Made by a program: the position numbers and the translations under genes. Below the pieces are notes generated by a model, which was not told the DNA's origin, searched no databases, and saw nothing but the letters and a program-made list of their open reading frames with translations. From the IMG/VR virus record IMGVR_UViG_3300042402_002641, positions 124,001-188,000 of that record: DNA of 64,000 nucleotides, one strand, 5' to 3'. Source of the DNA: a virus. Positions 50,268-58,234 of the stretch are shown here, piece by piece. Position 1 is the stretch's first letter, and each line of letters opens with the position of its first letter.

Positions 50268-50393
50268 TAGCTCTCCAAAATAACCCGGTGTTTCACCGTT
50301 AACCTCATTTGCAGCCTATTCGGCTCTTTGCGGGTTTACCACAGTCGGATCCTGCAGTAATTTGGTCAACTACTGCAATTAAAAGTATTTATC
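50268..50393 (-). ncRNA. Structured leader with late promoter box
   Basis: A GATAAATA late box lies at 50393-50386. About 115 nt of leader follow before the 49215-50267 ATG. It can fold into an AATTGCAGTA / TACTGCA hairpin (7 bp), then AACCCG pairing with CGGGTT as an outer stem that encloses an AGCC / GGCT hairpin, and an alternative CGGTG-AAA-CACCG hairpin that competes with the outer stem. A GGAGAG ribosome site follows. It may be a regulatory leader; there is no coding frame in it. No other stretch of the window lacks a gene for as long. Confidence 0.45.
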
Positions 50394-50404
50394 CATTTTG
50401 GAAA

Positions 50405-51499
50405 TTACCCCAGCATTAGGGTATAGGCGTGACCGAGATCTTCCATGATTTCTACCGTAACCTCGATACCACCACCTGTGCTTACAGCCCATACTGTGCC
50501 GTCATAGCATTCGAGATATCCCTCATCTGTGTTCCAGCGAGTTTCACCTACTTCGGGGCTTGCTCGACGTTGAGAGCTGTCTCCAGCCGGTATTACCATA
50601 CCGTTAGTACCTGCAAACTGATAGTAACCTATGCCTGTGCCTACTATAGTGAGTGCAGTGTTGCTGAGGTTAGTGATGTTATTGATCTGCCACTGAATAT
50701 TTTCGATATCTGTGATACCGGTGTTGGGATTTAGAAACACATCTTCATTTGATTGTATGGCAGATATCTTGTTTATGTTTCCGTTTAAGGTCAGTTGACT
50801 GCTAACTGTGACGAAGGGAGACACCAGGCCACTTCCAGGCCACGCTCCTGTAGAAATTCCTTGCCATTGGGGAGCATGTAGTTCTGTCCAACGGCGAGGA
50901 CTAGAATCACCAGCATCTGCACCCAAGGCATAGGTAGCATCATCTCCCGGAATAATACTCTGTGTAAAATCTGGGGATATTGTTACTGTATCTATAGGAC
51001 TATCGCCAACTATTACTGTGCCTAGACTGGTCAGATTACCTGGCAAAGTGATATTGCCTGTGACGGCTAGATCACCAACGATATCTGTGTTGGCTCGAAG
51101 TTCTACTGTGCCTGAACCGTTGGGGTCTAGAACTATGTTTGAGTTTGATATGCTAGATATCTGATTACCATCAACGACCAAATTATTTGTGATAACTCTG
51201 TCATGAAAGATTTCCCCACCGCCGTTGATAAAAACGTCTATGCCGCCTACACTGGTGGAAAAAGTGTTAGGAGCATTAATACGCAGATTACCCAGCGCAG
51301 CCTGTGTAGTTACCGTGAGTTCGTTGGTGAATATGTTGCCATTTACATCTAGATCATAGATAGGAGTAGAATCTTTAATACCGATTCTATTGTTGGTAAC
51401 GTCTAGATAAAGTAGATCAGTTTCAAACGCAAGATCAACTCCTGCACGTAGTAGGTTGTCTGTGAGTACCGGTCCACTTATGCGTCCTAGTTGACTCAT
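50405..51499 (-). CDS. Fibre-type virion protein, paralogue
   Basis: This 364-residue protein shares its N-terminal block with the downstream gene (QLGRISGPVLTDNLLRAGVD, then ETDLLYLDVTNNRIGIKDST), a beta-helix shaft (VELRANTDIVGDLAVTGNIT) and an ECYDGTVW tip motif near the C-terminus. The pair suggests a duplicated fibre subunit. Upstream the stop of the preceding gene and this ATG are only two bases apart. Confidence 0.85.
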   Translation of the reverse strand: MSQLGRISGPVLTDNLLRAGVDLAFETDLLYLDVTNNRIGIKDSTPIYDLDVNGNIFTNELTVTTQAALGNLRINAPNTFSTSVGGIDVFINGGGEIFHDRVITNNLVVDGNQISSISNSNIVLDPNGSGTVELRANTDIVGDLAVTGNITLPGNLTSLGTVIVGDSPIDTVTISPDFTQSIIPGDDATYALGADAGDSSPRRWTELHAPQWQGISTGAWPGSGLVSPFVTVSSQLTLNGNINKISAIQSNEDVFLNPNTGITDIENIQWQINNITNLSNTALTIVGTGIGYYQFAGTNGMVIPAGDSSQRRASPEVGETRWNTDEGYLECYDGTVWAVSTGGGIEVTVEIMEDLGHAYTLMLG

Positions 51500-51501
51500 G
51501 A

Positions 51502-52101
51502 TTAATTGGCGTATCCGTAGTATACAGTTACGTAAACTGGATTACCACCTCCTCCTGATGCTGGCACTGCTGATGCGAATTTGATATACCAGCCGTCTGC
51601 ATATGGTGCATTTGGTCCTGCCAAACTTCCACCAACACTTTGTAACACATTAAAATTTCCGCCAGTGTGTGTTGGCCCGCCACCTATTTGAAATACGTTT
51701 TCAATTAATACGATAATATTATCATCGCTGGCTGAATATGCTGTTACATATGCTGCTGTAGAATTCAACGGTCCAAACACTGTTTCTGTTCCATCACCTG
51801 GTCCTAGAGTTTGTTTAACAATTGCTGAAGCCACAGGACTAGCTACTATTACCCAATTGCCTCCTACATATGCTTCAATAGATGATAATGATGTGTTATA
51901 ACGAATAGTTCCGTTGGCATCTGTTGGTTGGCGAACACTGCTTAATTGTGGGCGTTGTGCTGTAGTTCCTTTAGGCAGCATCATTCCGCCTTTGGCATTT
52001 ACTACTACTCGATTGCCTGGACCTACTCCGTCAGGATAGGCAATCAATGTGCGATCATTGATACTGAATTTTGAAATACCTTTGGTCTTTAAGAACTTCA
52101 T
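51502..52101 (-). CDS. Small virion protein
   Basis: This 199-residue protein starts MKFLKTKGISKFSINDRTLI. The ATG at 52101 overlaps the preceding stop as ATGA, which makes it more likely than the ATG at 52158. It has VVNAKGGMMLPKGTTAQRPQ, AYVGGNWVIV (the W-motif shared with fibre tips), and a Gly-rich end PASGGGGNPVYVTVYYGYAN. Beta-rich, probably a fibre or baseplate-associated structural protein. No T4 homologue recognised. Confidence 0.75.
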   Translation of the reverse strand: MKFLKTKGISKFSINDRTLIAYPDGVGPGNRVVVNAKGGMMLPKGTTAQRPQLSSVRQPTDANGTIRYNTSLSSIEAYVGGNWVIVASPVASAIVKQTLGPGDGTETVFGPLNSTAAYVTAYSASDDNIIVLIENVFQIGGGPTHTGGNFNVLQSVGGSLAGPNAPYADGWYIKFASAVPASGGGGNPVYVTVYYGYAN

Positions 52102-52499
52102 ACTGCTAGTGCGCTCACTGTTACACTCAGTCTTGCTGCGGCAGATGTGCCAACCCACAGTTCATCACCGTTGTCAAACACCAATCTTTCTTCCGAGAAA
52201 AACACAGTTTCTCCTGCCGGTACTGTAAGATTGCTTACAATTAAATTACCACTGCCTGCGGTCTTGCCGCTGCGCACCACATAGATGTTCACAGTGACTG
52301 CGTTGGTTGTTTCATCAGCAGCACTAGGTGCAGCAGTATTACATAGTGCTATTGTTGTAATTGCATTTTGTCTACCTGTGACAGCGCCTCCGATAGGACC
52401 ACCTGTGGTTGAACTGGTAAACACCTTAACCGGCACGGTAACACTGGTTGAATCTATTAATAAAATTGTGTTTTCCGGATTTTCATAATTTCGTATCAT
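52098..52499 (-). CDS. Small beta-rich virion protein
   Basis: This 133-residue protein has ILLIDSTSVTVPVKVFTSST, then a Gly/Thr/Ala-rich loop, IYVVRSGKTAGSGNLIVSNL, and a LWVGTSAAARLSVTVSALAV end. It looks like a single beta-sandwich of the same general type as the 48878 and 35104 proteins. Coupled to the next gene by a 4-base overlap. Confidence 0.75.
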   Translation of the reverse strand: MIRNYENPENTILLIDSTSVTVPVKVFTSSTTGGPIGGAVTGRQNAITTIALCNTAAPSAADETTNAVTVNIYVVRSGKTAGSGNLIVSNLTVPAGETVFFSEERLVFDNGDELWVGTSAAARLSVTVSALAV

Positions 52500-52508
52500 A
52501 TTTGTCTC

Positions 52509-53570
52509 TTAAAATAACATGCTGAATACCAGGGCACGGTTTTTGCTAATTAACTCTCCATTCTGCTTTGCTGCTTCAGCTGAATCATTGACAAACCATA
52601 CACCTGATGTACCTGTACCGGGAGTATCACCGTAGAGCAGTATGTTGTCTGAGACATAGGTAGGTACCACACCTGTCTTCTCTAGCTGTATGGCATAGTT
52701 AGTCTGTAATTTACCTGTGCCCTGTGTTCTCACATAGACGTTGAGGTTAGTAATACCGTTCTTGGTGGTAATTTCATTGCTGTCTATGCCACCGCCAATT
52801 TCAAGATCTGAAATTTCTAAACGATTGTTATAGAACTGACCCACTAGTGTGTTGTCGACAATCACAGAAACAGCGCTTTCTCCGCTGGTCGAATAACCTG
52901 TTACTGTGTTGAAATATTGTAAAGATCCCGCAGTTGCGGCTAGATTGGGAGTTATTTCTTTGTCTGTGATTATGACTCTAGTGTCTTGGCTCTGCGGCGC
53001 TACGATCTGGAATGTGGGATTGTTTAGAATCGCGTCATCTACGTATTTTTTGTTTGGCAACACATCGTCGACACTGCCTGGGACCGCAGCTTCTCTGGCA
53101 AGTATCTGTGCTTCGTAGGTTGTTGTGCCAAAAACTTTGACTAAACCTGTACCTGTGCCTATCAATGTAAGATCACCATCGTCTGTGGTCGGATTAGTAT
53201 AGATCCTACGCAATCGCAGATTGCTTTCATCGTAGTTAAATGGACCTGGAGCGGAATTGTTTGCTATTAACCAGGTATCGGCTGTTTCGTCATACAATAG
53301 ACTGGCATTTGATAACGATCCTCTCTCAACCTCCAGACCAGAATAAACTAGTGTGATTCCAGCTCCAGTTTCACCATCATTGATTCTTATAATATTGTCT
53401 GTAATATTGAGATTGGCAGCAGCCACATTTAAGGTTTGTCCCTCAACAACAAGATCTCCAGTGATTCTTACTGACCCGCCGGAAGCAGCAGGACCAGTGT
53501 CAAGTGTTATCTTGGCACCTTCTGCTGTTTTTATATTATAGTCACCGTTGACTTTGAAAAACTGTCCCAT
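52509..53570 (-). CDS. Fibre-type virion protein
   Basis: This 353-residue protein starts GQFFKVNGDYNIKTAEGAKI, then VRITGDLVVEGQTLNVAAAN and LRLRRIYTNPTTDDGDLTLI, a beta-helix pattern common in phage fibres and capsid-associated spikes. The C-terminal part has LEISDLEIGGGIDSNEITTK and VPTYVSDNILLYGDTPGTG. Its ribosome site is AGGA. It lies between the small virion proteins and the gp23 side of the head cassette. Function is inferred only as structural. Confidence 0.8.
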   Translation of the reverse strand: MGQFFKVNGDYNIKTAEGAKITLDTGPAASGGSVRITGDLVVEGQTLNVAAANLNITDNIIRINDGETGAGITLVYSGLEVERGSLSNASLLYDETADTWLIANNSAPGPFNYDESNLRLRRIYTNPTTDDGDLTLIGTGTGLVKVFGTTTYEAQILAREAAVPGSVDDVLPNKKYVDDAILNNPTFQIVAPQSQDTRVIITDKEITPNLAATAGSLQYFNTVTGYSTSGESAVSVIVDNTLVGQFYNNRLEISDLEIGGGIDSNEITTKNGITNLNVYVRTQGTGKLQTNYAIQLEKTGVVPTYVSDNILLYGDTPGTGTSGVWFVNDSAEAAKQNGELISKNRALVFSMLF

Positions 53571-53583
53571 TTACGATCCTATA

Positions 53584-53985
53584 TTAGGGAGTTGTTAATG
53601 AAATTACACTGGTAGACGAGTCGTTGACAACTGACCACTTGTATCTGTTACCGTTAAAATCTACTACGATTTTATTGAATAATTTAGCTAGTCTAATACC
53701 GGTACCGTTAGCAGTATAGCCCATGATGCTCATTTCATTAGCATCGAGTGAACCGTCGGCTTTGTCTACCAGTTGACAGACTCCTACATTACCTTCTGCT
53801 CCAGTATCACCAGCTAATTTATTTGTTCCGTCTTTAGTATCGTTAACTAAAAACCTCTTTGGTGATCGTTGACGCAGTATTTGTCCTTGTACAGATTCTG
53901 CATTTGATCCTACTTGGCAGTTTACTGTGATGTTAGTACCATCATCTAATAAACCAAAAAATCTCTTGTTTAGTGGACGTCCCAT
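53584..53985 (-). CDS. Small conserved virion protein
   Basis: This 133-residue protein starts GRPLNKRFFGLLDDGTNITV and has GQILRQRSPKRFLVNDTKDG and AKLFNKIVVDFNGNRYKWSV. It looks like a small beta-barrel. An AAGGAGA ribosome site lies 6 nt before the ATG, and a late promoter with a hairpin leader precedes it. Position just outside gp23 would fit a capsid-associated or decoration protein; this is inference. Confidence 0.75.
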   Translation of the reverse strand: MGRPLNKRFFGLLDDGTNITVNCQVGSNAESVQGQILRQRSPKRFLVNDTKDGTNKLAGDTGAEGNVGVCQLVDKADGSLDANEMSIMGYTANGTGIRLAKLFNKIVVDFNGNRYKWSVVNDSSTSVISLTTP

Positions 53986-54028
53986 TTGTTTCTCCTTGTG
54001 TTTGACGTTCTAGGTCTACGCGGTGGGT

Positions 54029-54059
54029 ACCGCATAATTACTTAGATACTTTATTTATC
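54029..54059 (-). promoter_or_regulatory. Late promoter box and leader hairpin before the 53584 gene
   Basis: The minus strand reads GATAAATA (54059-54052); its TAA is the stop codon of the preceding gene. A 5-bp hairpin (GCGGT / ACCGC, loop ACCC) follows at 54043-54030 in the leader, without a T run. Confidence 0.7.
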
Positions 54060-54324
54060 CGCGGCTCAGCAGACTCATCAGTTCCATTTTTTCCACTGTG
54101 GCAACGATTCGGTTGATTTCATCTAGTTCTCGCTGTGCCTTTTCTAAATGGCTGCGACTATGTGTTTGTCTATAGCGTATGCCAGCGTTGCTGAACTCTA
54201 CGATGTGCTGTTCTACCATACGTTCAATTTGTTGAACATCGTGAGCAAACATAGGAAATCGCATGCGCCATTGATTGATGTGTCTGCGCAGTTGGGGGAA
54301 ATCTTGGTCACTGGTTACCTGCAT
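54055..54324 (-). CDS. Small helical hypothetical protein downstream of gp23
   Basis: This 89-residue protein starts MQVTSDQDFPQLRRHINQWR and is helical throughout (FAHDVQQIERMVEQHIVEFS, then SHLEKAQRELDEINRIVATV). The ATG at 54324 is chosen over one at 54378 because the gp23 terminator lies between them and would be inside the gene otherwise, and because a CGTAAATA box stands 5 nt before it. No catalytic motif. The place after gp23 suggests an assembly or decoration role, unproven. Confidence 0.75.
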   Translation of the reverse strand: MQVTSDQDFPQLRRHINQWRMRFPMFAHDVQQIERMVEQHIVEFSNAGIRYRQTHSRSHLEKAQRELDEINRIVATVEKMELMSLLSRG

Positions 54325-54329
54325 CAAGG

Positions 54330-54337
54330 TATTTACG
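54330..54337 (-). promoter_or_regulatory. Late promoter box after the gp23 terminator
   Basis: The minus strand reads CGTAAATA, then CCTTG, then the ATG at 54324. One mismatch to consensus. It starts 6 nt after the terminator T run. Confidence 0.5.
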
Positions 54338-54343
54338 CCAAAC

Positions 54344-54367
54344 AAAAAGGCTCCGAAGAGCCTTTTT
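54344..54367 (-). terminator. Rho-independent terminator after gp23, UUCG loop
   Basis: On the minus strand AAAAAGGCTC-TTCG-GAGCCTTTTT forms a perfect stem closed by the stable UUCG tetraloop and ending in a T run. This is the classic T4 terminator form, 25 nt past the gp23 stop. Confidence 0.93.
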
Positions 54368-54391
54368 GAAGTTTGCAAAACGTTCGGCGTA

Positions 54392-55561
54392 TTAAGCGAA
54401 ACGTAGATTTGCGCTTGTTACAGCAACAGTTGCCAAGTAGTCCGCAGCATTACCAAGAGATGATGCTGTGTTTGTTAGCTCAACATAACCATAACGTGTC
54501 ATGAATGATACGACTGGTTCGAAAGTTGCTGGATCAAGAACAACACCGCTGCTCATCAATGGAATGTATGGGCAATAGAATGCTGCTGCGTCTGACTCAG
54601 AACCGCCTTTGTAACCAACAAGAACGTTGTCGTTCTCAGCGTATGTGTTAACATACACTTTCATTGCACTGTTCAATGTACCAACAAACTTGGTGTTTGT
54701 AGGTGCTTCGAATGTACCTTCTGTTGTACGAGCAAATGCGCTGGTAGTAGCAGATTGTAGTAGTGTCAATGTAGTTGGGGAAACAACAGCCCAGTTACCT
54801 GCACCACGACGTGTACGCTGAGCGATCAAGTTAGCAGCACGGTTGATTTGAACAGCTAGAGCAGCGTGTTCGTCACCAACGAATGTTGCTGTACCAGATA
54901 CAGCAGCTTGGTCATAGGTCAATACAGTAGAGCTCAATGAAGCAAGGCTACGTAGAACTTCTTGATCGATCTCAGCTGTGATCTCTTGTGCAAGAGCAGC
55001 CATGATTTCTGCTTCGATGTCAATGCCTTGTTGAGCTTGTGCATCTTGAGCAGCTTCAAATGTCCAACGAGCTGATAGCTTACGTGTTTTAGCTTCAACT
55101 GTTTGTTTCAAGATTTGAATGCTTAGTTTGTTACCAGCAACACCTTCTAGTGCAGCGGTACTAGCTGGCTTACCTGGAGATGCTCCAGAATAGCCTTCAG
55201 CAATCTTGAATGGGCTTAGTGCCTCTTCACCGGCTGTAGTAGATCCGCCTGCGCCGCCGCTGAATGTATCAGAGTAGCGAACACGTAGAGTGTGGATCTG
55301 TCCAACTGGGCCAGTTAGTGGCTGTACGCCAACTAGTTCATTAGCGATGACCGTAGGCATCACACGTCTGATCACTGGAAGGATCACACGATTTAGGGTT
55401 GCAACGTTACCGGCGGATGTAGCTCCAGCAGTAGCACTCTCTGACAAATACTTGCGGGTATTTTCTAGAGTAGTTGCCATTACTGAACGCTTGTTACCTT
55501 GAAGACCTTCTAACAGTGCCTCTTTGGTTTCCGACCAGCGTGACTCGAGTAATTGTGACAT
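54392..55561 (-). CDS. gp23: Major capsid protein (gp23)
   Basis: This is the main shell subunit. At 389 residues it is shorter than T4 gp23 (521) and many cyanophage gp23. Landmarks: NVATLNRVILPVIRRVMPTV (52-71), NELVGVQPLTGPVGQIHTLR (74-93), LSARWTFEAAQDAQAQQGID, AEIMAALAQEITAEIDQEVL, and VLVGYKGGSESDAAAFYCPY near 320. A gp21-type cleavage site, L-S-E (39-41), would remove the first 41 residues, giving a mature start near SATAGATSAG. An AAGGAG ribosome site is present. It ends at a strong terminator, as expected for the most abundant late transcript. Confidence 0.97.
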   Translation of the reverse strand: MSQLLESRWSETKEALLEGLQGNKRSVMATTLENTRKYLSESATAGATSAGNVATLNRVILPVIRRVMPTVIANELVGVQPLTGPVGQIHTLRVRYSDTFSGGAGGSTTAGEEALSPFKIAEGYSGASPGKPASTAALEGVAGNKLSIQILKQTVEAKTRKLSARWTFEAAQDAQAQQGIDIEAEIMAALAQEITAEIDQEVLRSLASLSSTVLTYDQAAVSGTATFVGDEHAALAVQINRAANLIAQRTRRGAGNWAVVSPTTLTLLQSATTSAFARTTEGTFEAPTNTKFVGTLNSAMKVYVNTYAENDNVLVGYKGGSESDAAAFYCPYIPLMSSGVVLDPATFEPVVSFMTRYGYVELTNTASSLGNAADYLATVAVTSANLRFA

Positions 55562-55572
55562 TATAGTTCTCC

Positions 55573-56667
55573 TTAAACTTTTAGTCCCGCAAGCCTGCGG
55601 ATGTCAAATATTTCAGCGGTTTTTTCTTCACTGCTGAATTGTTGTGCCTGTGCTTTGTCGCCTGTGATTTCTTTGCCTTCAGATAGTACTTTCTTCGCCG
55701 GGGTAGCACCGTTCATCACTGAACTGATATACTTGTCGAAAGCTGTACGTAGCTTTTCTGTCTGTACTGATTCTAGTAGACTGCTCATTACTTCACGCTT
55801 GTCACCGGTCAATGGGCCTAGCAATTCGCTCATAACTTCTTTGCGTTGGCTGCTTTCTTTGATGATGCGTAGTTCACGATTTCTATTTTCTACTAGTGAT
55901 TGTGTATCTGCAACAACTCGTGCTGCTTCTTCTAATTCTGCTTCTTTGACTGCAACTACTTTGAGAAGTTTTGCGGTTTCAGATTTTTCATTTAGATGAC
56001 TTGCAGCATATTCGCTGGCAAAGCTTTCAAAAATTCTGCGACCAAAGTCATTTCTACGAGCAGCTTCGATGTCTTCACGTAGCTGAGTCATTTCAGAACG
56101 CAGTCCTTTTGCGACTGTTTCTTCAATGATTTTAGCGGAACGTGCTACAAAATCTTTCTTGATCTGTTCAAATTTAGCCTTGCTTTCGCGAACCAATTTT
56201 ACTTTGGTTTCGGCCAAATCTTTCTTATCAGTGTGGAATTCTGCGATTTCTTTCGCTAGTGCATCCACGATAAAAGATTCTAATTTTTCAACATTACCAG
56301 CTACTGCTTTGCGATCTTCGTGTAGTTCTGCAAGTTCTTTCTTGAGATTCTGAAGCACAAATGATTCCATTGCTTTGGCATCGTCCTTCATTTTCTTTGC
56401 GTACTTGGCACGAGCTTCAATTAGTCCTTGGCGGTCTTCTGCAAGCTCGCCTAGTTCTGATTGCAGGCGATCTGTTAGCATAGCTTCAACAGCTTCTACC
56501 ATAGCGCCTTTGTCGTGTTCATATTTCTGTGCAAATTCTTCACGTAGTGTAGCAGTGACTTCATCACGGTTTTCTTGAATTCTGCTATTCCAAGCGGATT
56601 CAATTTCCGATTTGATTTCCTCGGAAATCACATTGTTTTCGAACAACTGTTTTACGATATCTAACAT
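55573..56667 (-). CDS. gp22: Prohead scaffold protein (gp22)
   Basis: This 364-residue protein is almost wholly charged coiled-coil (Lys/Glu/Ala-rich, residues 30-280), the hallmark of the T4 scaffold core that shapes the prohead and is later degraded by gp21. T4 gp22 is 269 residues, so this is longer. The C-terminus, with a KTAEIFDIRRLAGLKV end, resembles the conserved tail of gp22 proteins that contacts the shell. An AAGGAGA ribosome site precedes the ATG. Position directly before gp23 agrees. Confidence 0.93.
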   Translation of the reverse strand: MLDIVKQLFENNVISEEIKSEIESAWNSRIQENRDEVTATLREEFAQKYEHDKGAMVEAVEAMLTDRLQSELGELAEDRQGLIEARAKYAKKMKDDAKAMESFVLQNLKKELAELHEDRKAVAGNVEKLESFIVDALAKEIAEFHTDKKDLAETKVKLVRESKAKFEQIKKDFVARSAKIIEETVAKGLRSEMTQLREDIEAARRNDFGRRIFESFASEYAASHLNEKSETAKLLKVVAVKEAELEEAARVVADTQSLVENRNRELRIIKESSQRKEVMSELLGPLTGDKREVMSSLLESVQTEKLRTAFDKYISSVMNGATPAKKVLSEGKEITGDKAQAQQFSSEEKTAEIFDIRRLAGLKV

Positions 56668-56680
56668 GTGATTCTCCTTG

Positions 56681-57313
56681 TTATTTGAGATTTGAAATTA
56701 TTCGTTTCAAACTCTCTGCTAGGTATTTTTGTGCCTTAGGGTCGCCTTGAACTTGCTGTGCTATTTGATAGGCCTGATAACCGCCTGTGTTATTCATTAG
56801 GTGTTCATATACTGGTGTAGGATAAGCGCCGGGTGCGCTGGGCTGTGCTACAACATCTACAGTAATAATTTCAAATCCTTGTACTTTACCTTCGCCGTCA
56901 ACTTCTCCACTACCTCTGGAACTGACGCCTAGTTTAACTCCCGACTCCAACATGGTCTGAATCAACTGACCCATGGGAGTTGGAAGTATTTTAAGTTTTC
57001 CGTAGCCGTTAGGACCATCCATCCACATCTTGGTAATCATATGACTAACACGATCTAGATTGATTTTCAAATCCTGTGGGTGATCAACTTCCCCCAGCAC
57101 AGAGTAGCCACCAGCGATCTGCTCGTTGAGCGTTTTGACAGCCTTGCCAATTTCTTGAGAAGAATAAACACGTTGGTTTGCATTGCGGATGTCTCCCTGA
57201 ATGCAAATACCGTTTAAATGCAGCGACTTTTTACCGTCGCTGCCTTCTTCGCTCTCCAAGACAATCTTAGCCTGATCGTAACTCAAATGTTCTGCTAGCG
57301 TAAGTTTCTTCAC
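56681..57313 (-). CDS. gp21: Prohead protease (gp21)
   Basis: This serine protease processes the prohead and its core after assembly. At 210 residues it is the usual length (T4 gp21, 212). Catalytic residues are visible: His78 in GEVDHPQ and a Ser in GVSSRGSG (131-132), in the herpes-assemblin-like order. The start is a GTG at 57313 (VKKLTLAEHL read as Met), with GGA upstream. Probable substrates in this window, by the L/I-x-E rule, are gp22, gp23 (LSE), and the 2801-3367 protein (LTE). Confidence 0.95.
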   Translation of the reverse strand: MKKLTLAEHLSYDQAKIVLESEEGSDGKKSLHLNGICIQGDIRNANQRVYSSQEIGKAVKTLNEQIAGGYSVLGEVDHPQDLKINLDRVSHMITKMWMDGPNGYGKLKILPTPMGQLIQTMLESGVKLGVSSRGSGEVDGEGKVQGFEIITVDVVAQPSAPGAYPTPVYEHLMNNTGGYQAYQIAQQVQGDPKAQKYLAESLKRIISNLK

Positions 57314-57325
57314 CGTCCGATCCTA

Positions 57326-58171
57326 TTATCTACGACCACGGAAAAGGCTTTGCTTGTTGTCAGCTGATTCTTTCGCACCAGCTTTCTCAGCACCATGTCC
57401 GGGTTCTTTCTTAGAGAAAGCACCGCCTGCTTTGCCGCCTGGGACATTGATGTTACCAGCATTATCTTCAGTTGGCTTACCTTTTAACAGTCCGGAACCT
57501 TTGAGTTCGCCTGTTTCTGAACCAGGTGCGCCATTTTTGCCGCTGAGAATGTTAGCAGTTGTCCCGCCCATGTCATTCTTGCCAGCTACGATTGATTTAG
57601 TGTTGACACCGTTGTCGCCCATTTTTGCAGGAGCAACTTTCTCAACATACTCACGCACGGTTTCAAGATCGAAATCATCTTTCATTTTGTCGCCCATGCC
57701 GCCCATGTCGTCACCGCCCATGTCGTCACCGCCCATGTCGCCCATGTCACCACCACCTTTGAGTTCATCAAATTTGGCCTGTAGTTCATCAACAATGCTG
57801 TCTAGGTCTTGGAATAGTTCTTCTTCGGACTTTTCTTCCATGTCGTCGTCACCCATTTCTAGATCACCTTCTAGGTCATCTGTGGGGTCACCACCCATCA
57901 TATCTGGATCTTCGTCATCAGCTTCGATAGCGATGTCTTCAAATTCTTCGTCTACTTTTTCGTCTTCTGCATCATCATCTTTTGCAGCTTCTTCTACATC
58001 CTCGTCATCTTCATCTTTTTCTTCTTCTTCAGCGATTTCGCTGTCGATCAAAGATTCGTAGATTTCACGGGATTGTTGTACCACATACTCGTGGAATAAT
58101 TCTTCAGCTTTCGCTTGATCGTCGTTTACGAGATGCTCAAGCATCTGTTGCAACAATTTTTTGTCTGCCAT
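57326..58171 (-). CDS. Acidic prohead core protein (gp67-like)
   Basis: This 281-residue protein has a helical N-terminus (LLQQMLEHLVNDDQAKAEEL, then YESLIDSEIAEEEEKDEDDE), a very acidic middle with Asp-Met-Gly repeats (DMGDMGGDDMGGDDMGGMGD), and a Gly/Lys-rich C-terminus. T4 gp67 has the same plan on a smaller scale (80 residues, helix then Asp/Glu run) and the same place between gp20 and gp21. The extra length and Gly/Met repeats are different. A core/internal protein role is likely by context. Confidence 0.78.
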   Translation of the reverse strand: MADKKLLQQMLEHLVNDDQAKAEELFHEYVVQQSREIYESLIDSEIAEEEEKDEDDEDVEEAAKDDDAEDEKVDEEFEDIAIEADDEDPDMMGGDPTDDLEGDLEMGDDDMEEKSEEELFQDLDSIVDELQAKFDELKGGGDMGDMGGDDMGGDDMGGMGDKMKDDFDLETVREYVEKVAPAKMGDNGVNTKSIVAGKNDMGGTTANILSGKNGAPGSETGELKGSGLLKGKPTEDNAGNINVPGGKAGGAFSKKEPGHGAEKAGAKESADNKQSLFRGRR

Positions 58172-58206
58172 GTTATGTTCTCCTTTATATAGTCAAGGCT
58201 GTAAGT

Positions 58207-58214
58207 TATTTAAC
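58207..58214 (-). promoter_or_regulatory. Possible late promoter box before the gp67-like gene
   Basis: The minus strand reads GTTAAATA about 36 nt before the ATG at 58171, with an AAGGAG ribosome site in between. One mismatch to consensus. Confidence 0.45.
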
Positions 58215-58234
58215 ACTAAGATTATAAACCAGGG

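Noticed and set aside
54030-54043. GCGGT/ACCGC hairpin as a terminator
   Set aside because: No T tract follows and it lies downstream of a promoter box, so it is noted as a leader hairpin only.
57354-58061. Long plus-strand open frame (235 codons) opposite the gp67-like gene
   Set aside because: It is a Ser/Pro/Ser-rich mirror of the acidic, low-complexity gp67-like gene; no ribosome site, no recognisable protein pattern, and the opposite strand holds the expected head gene.
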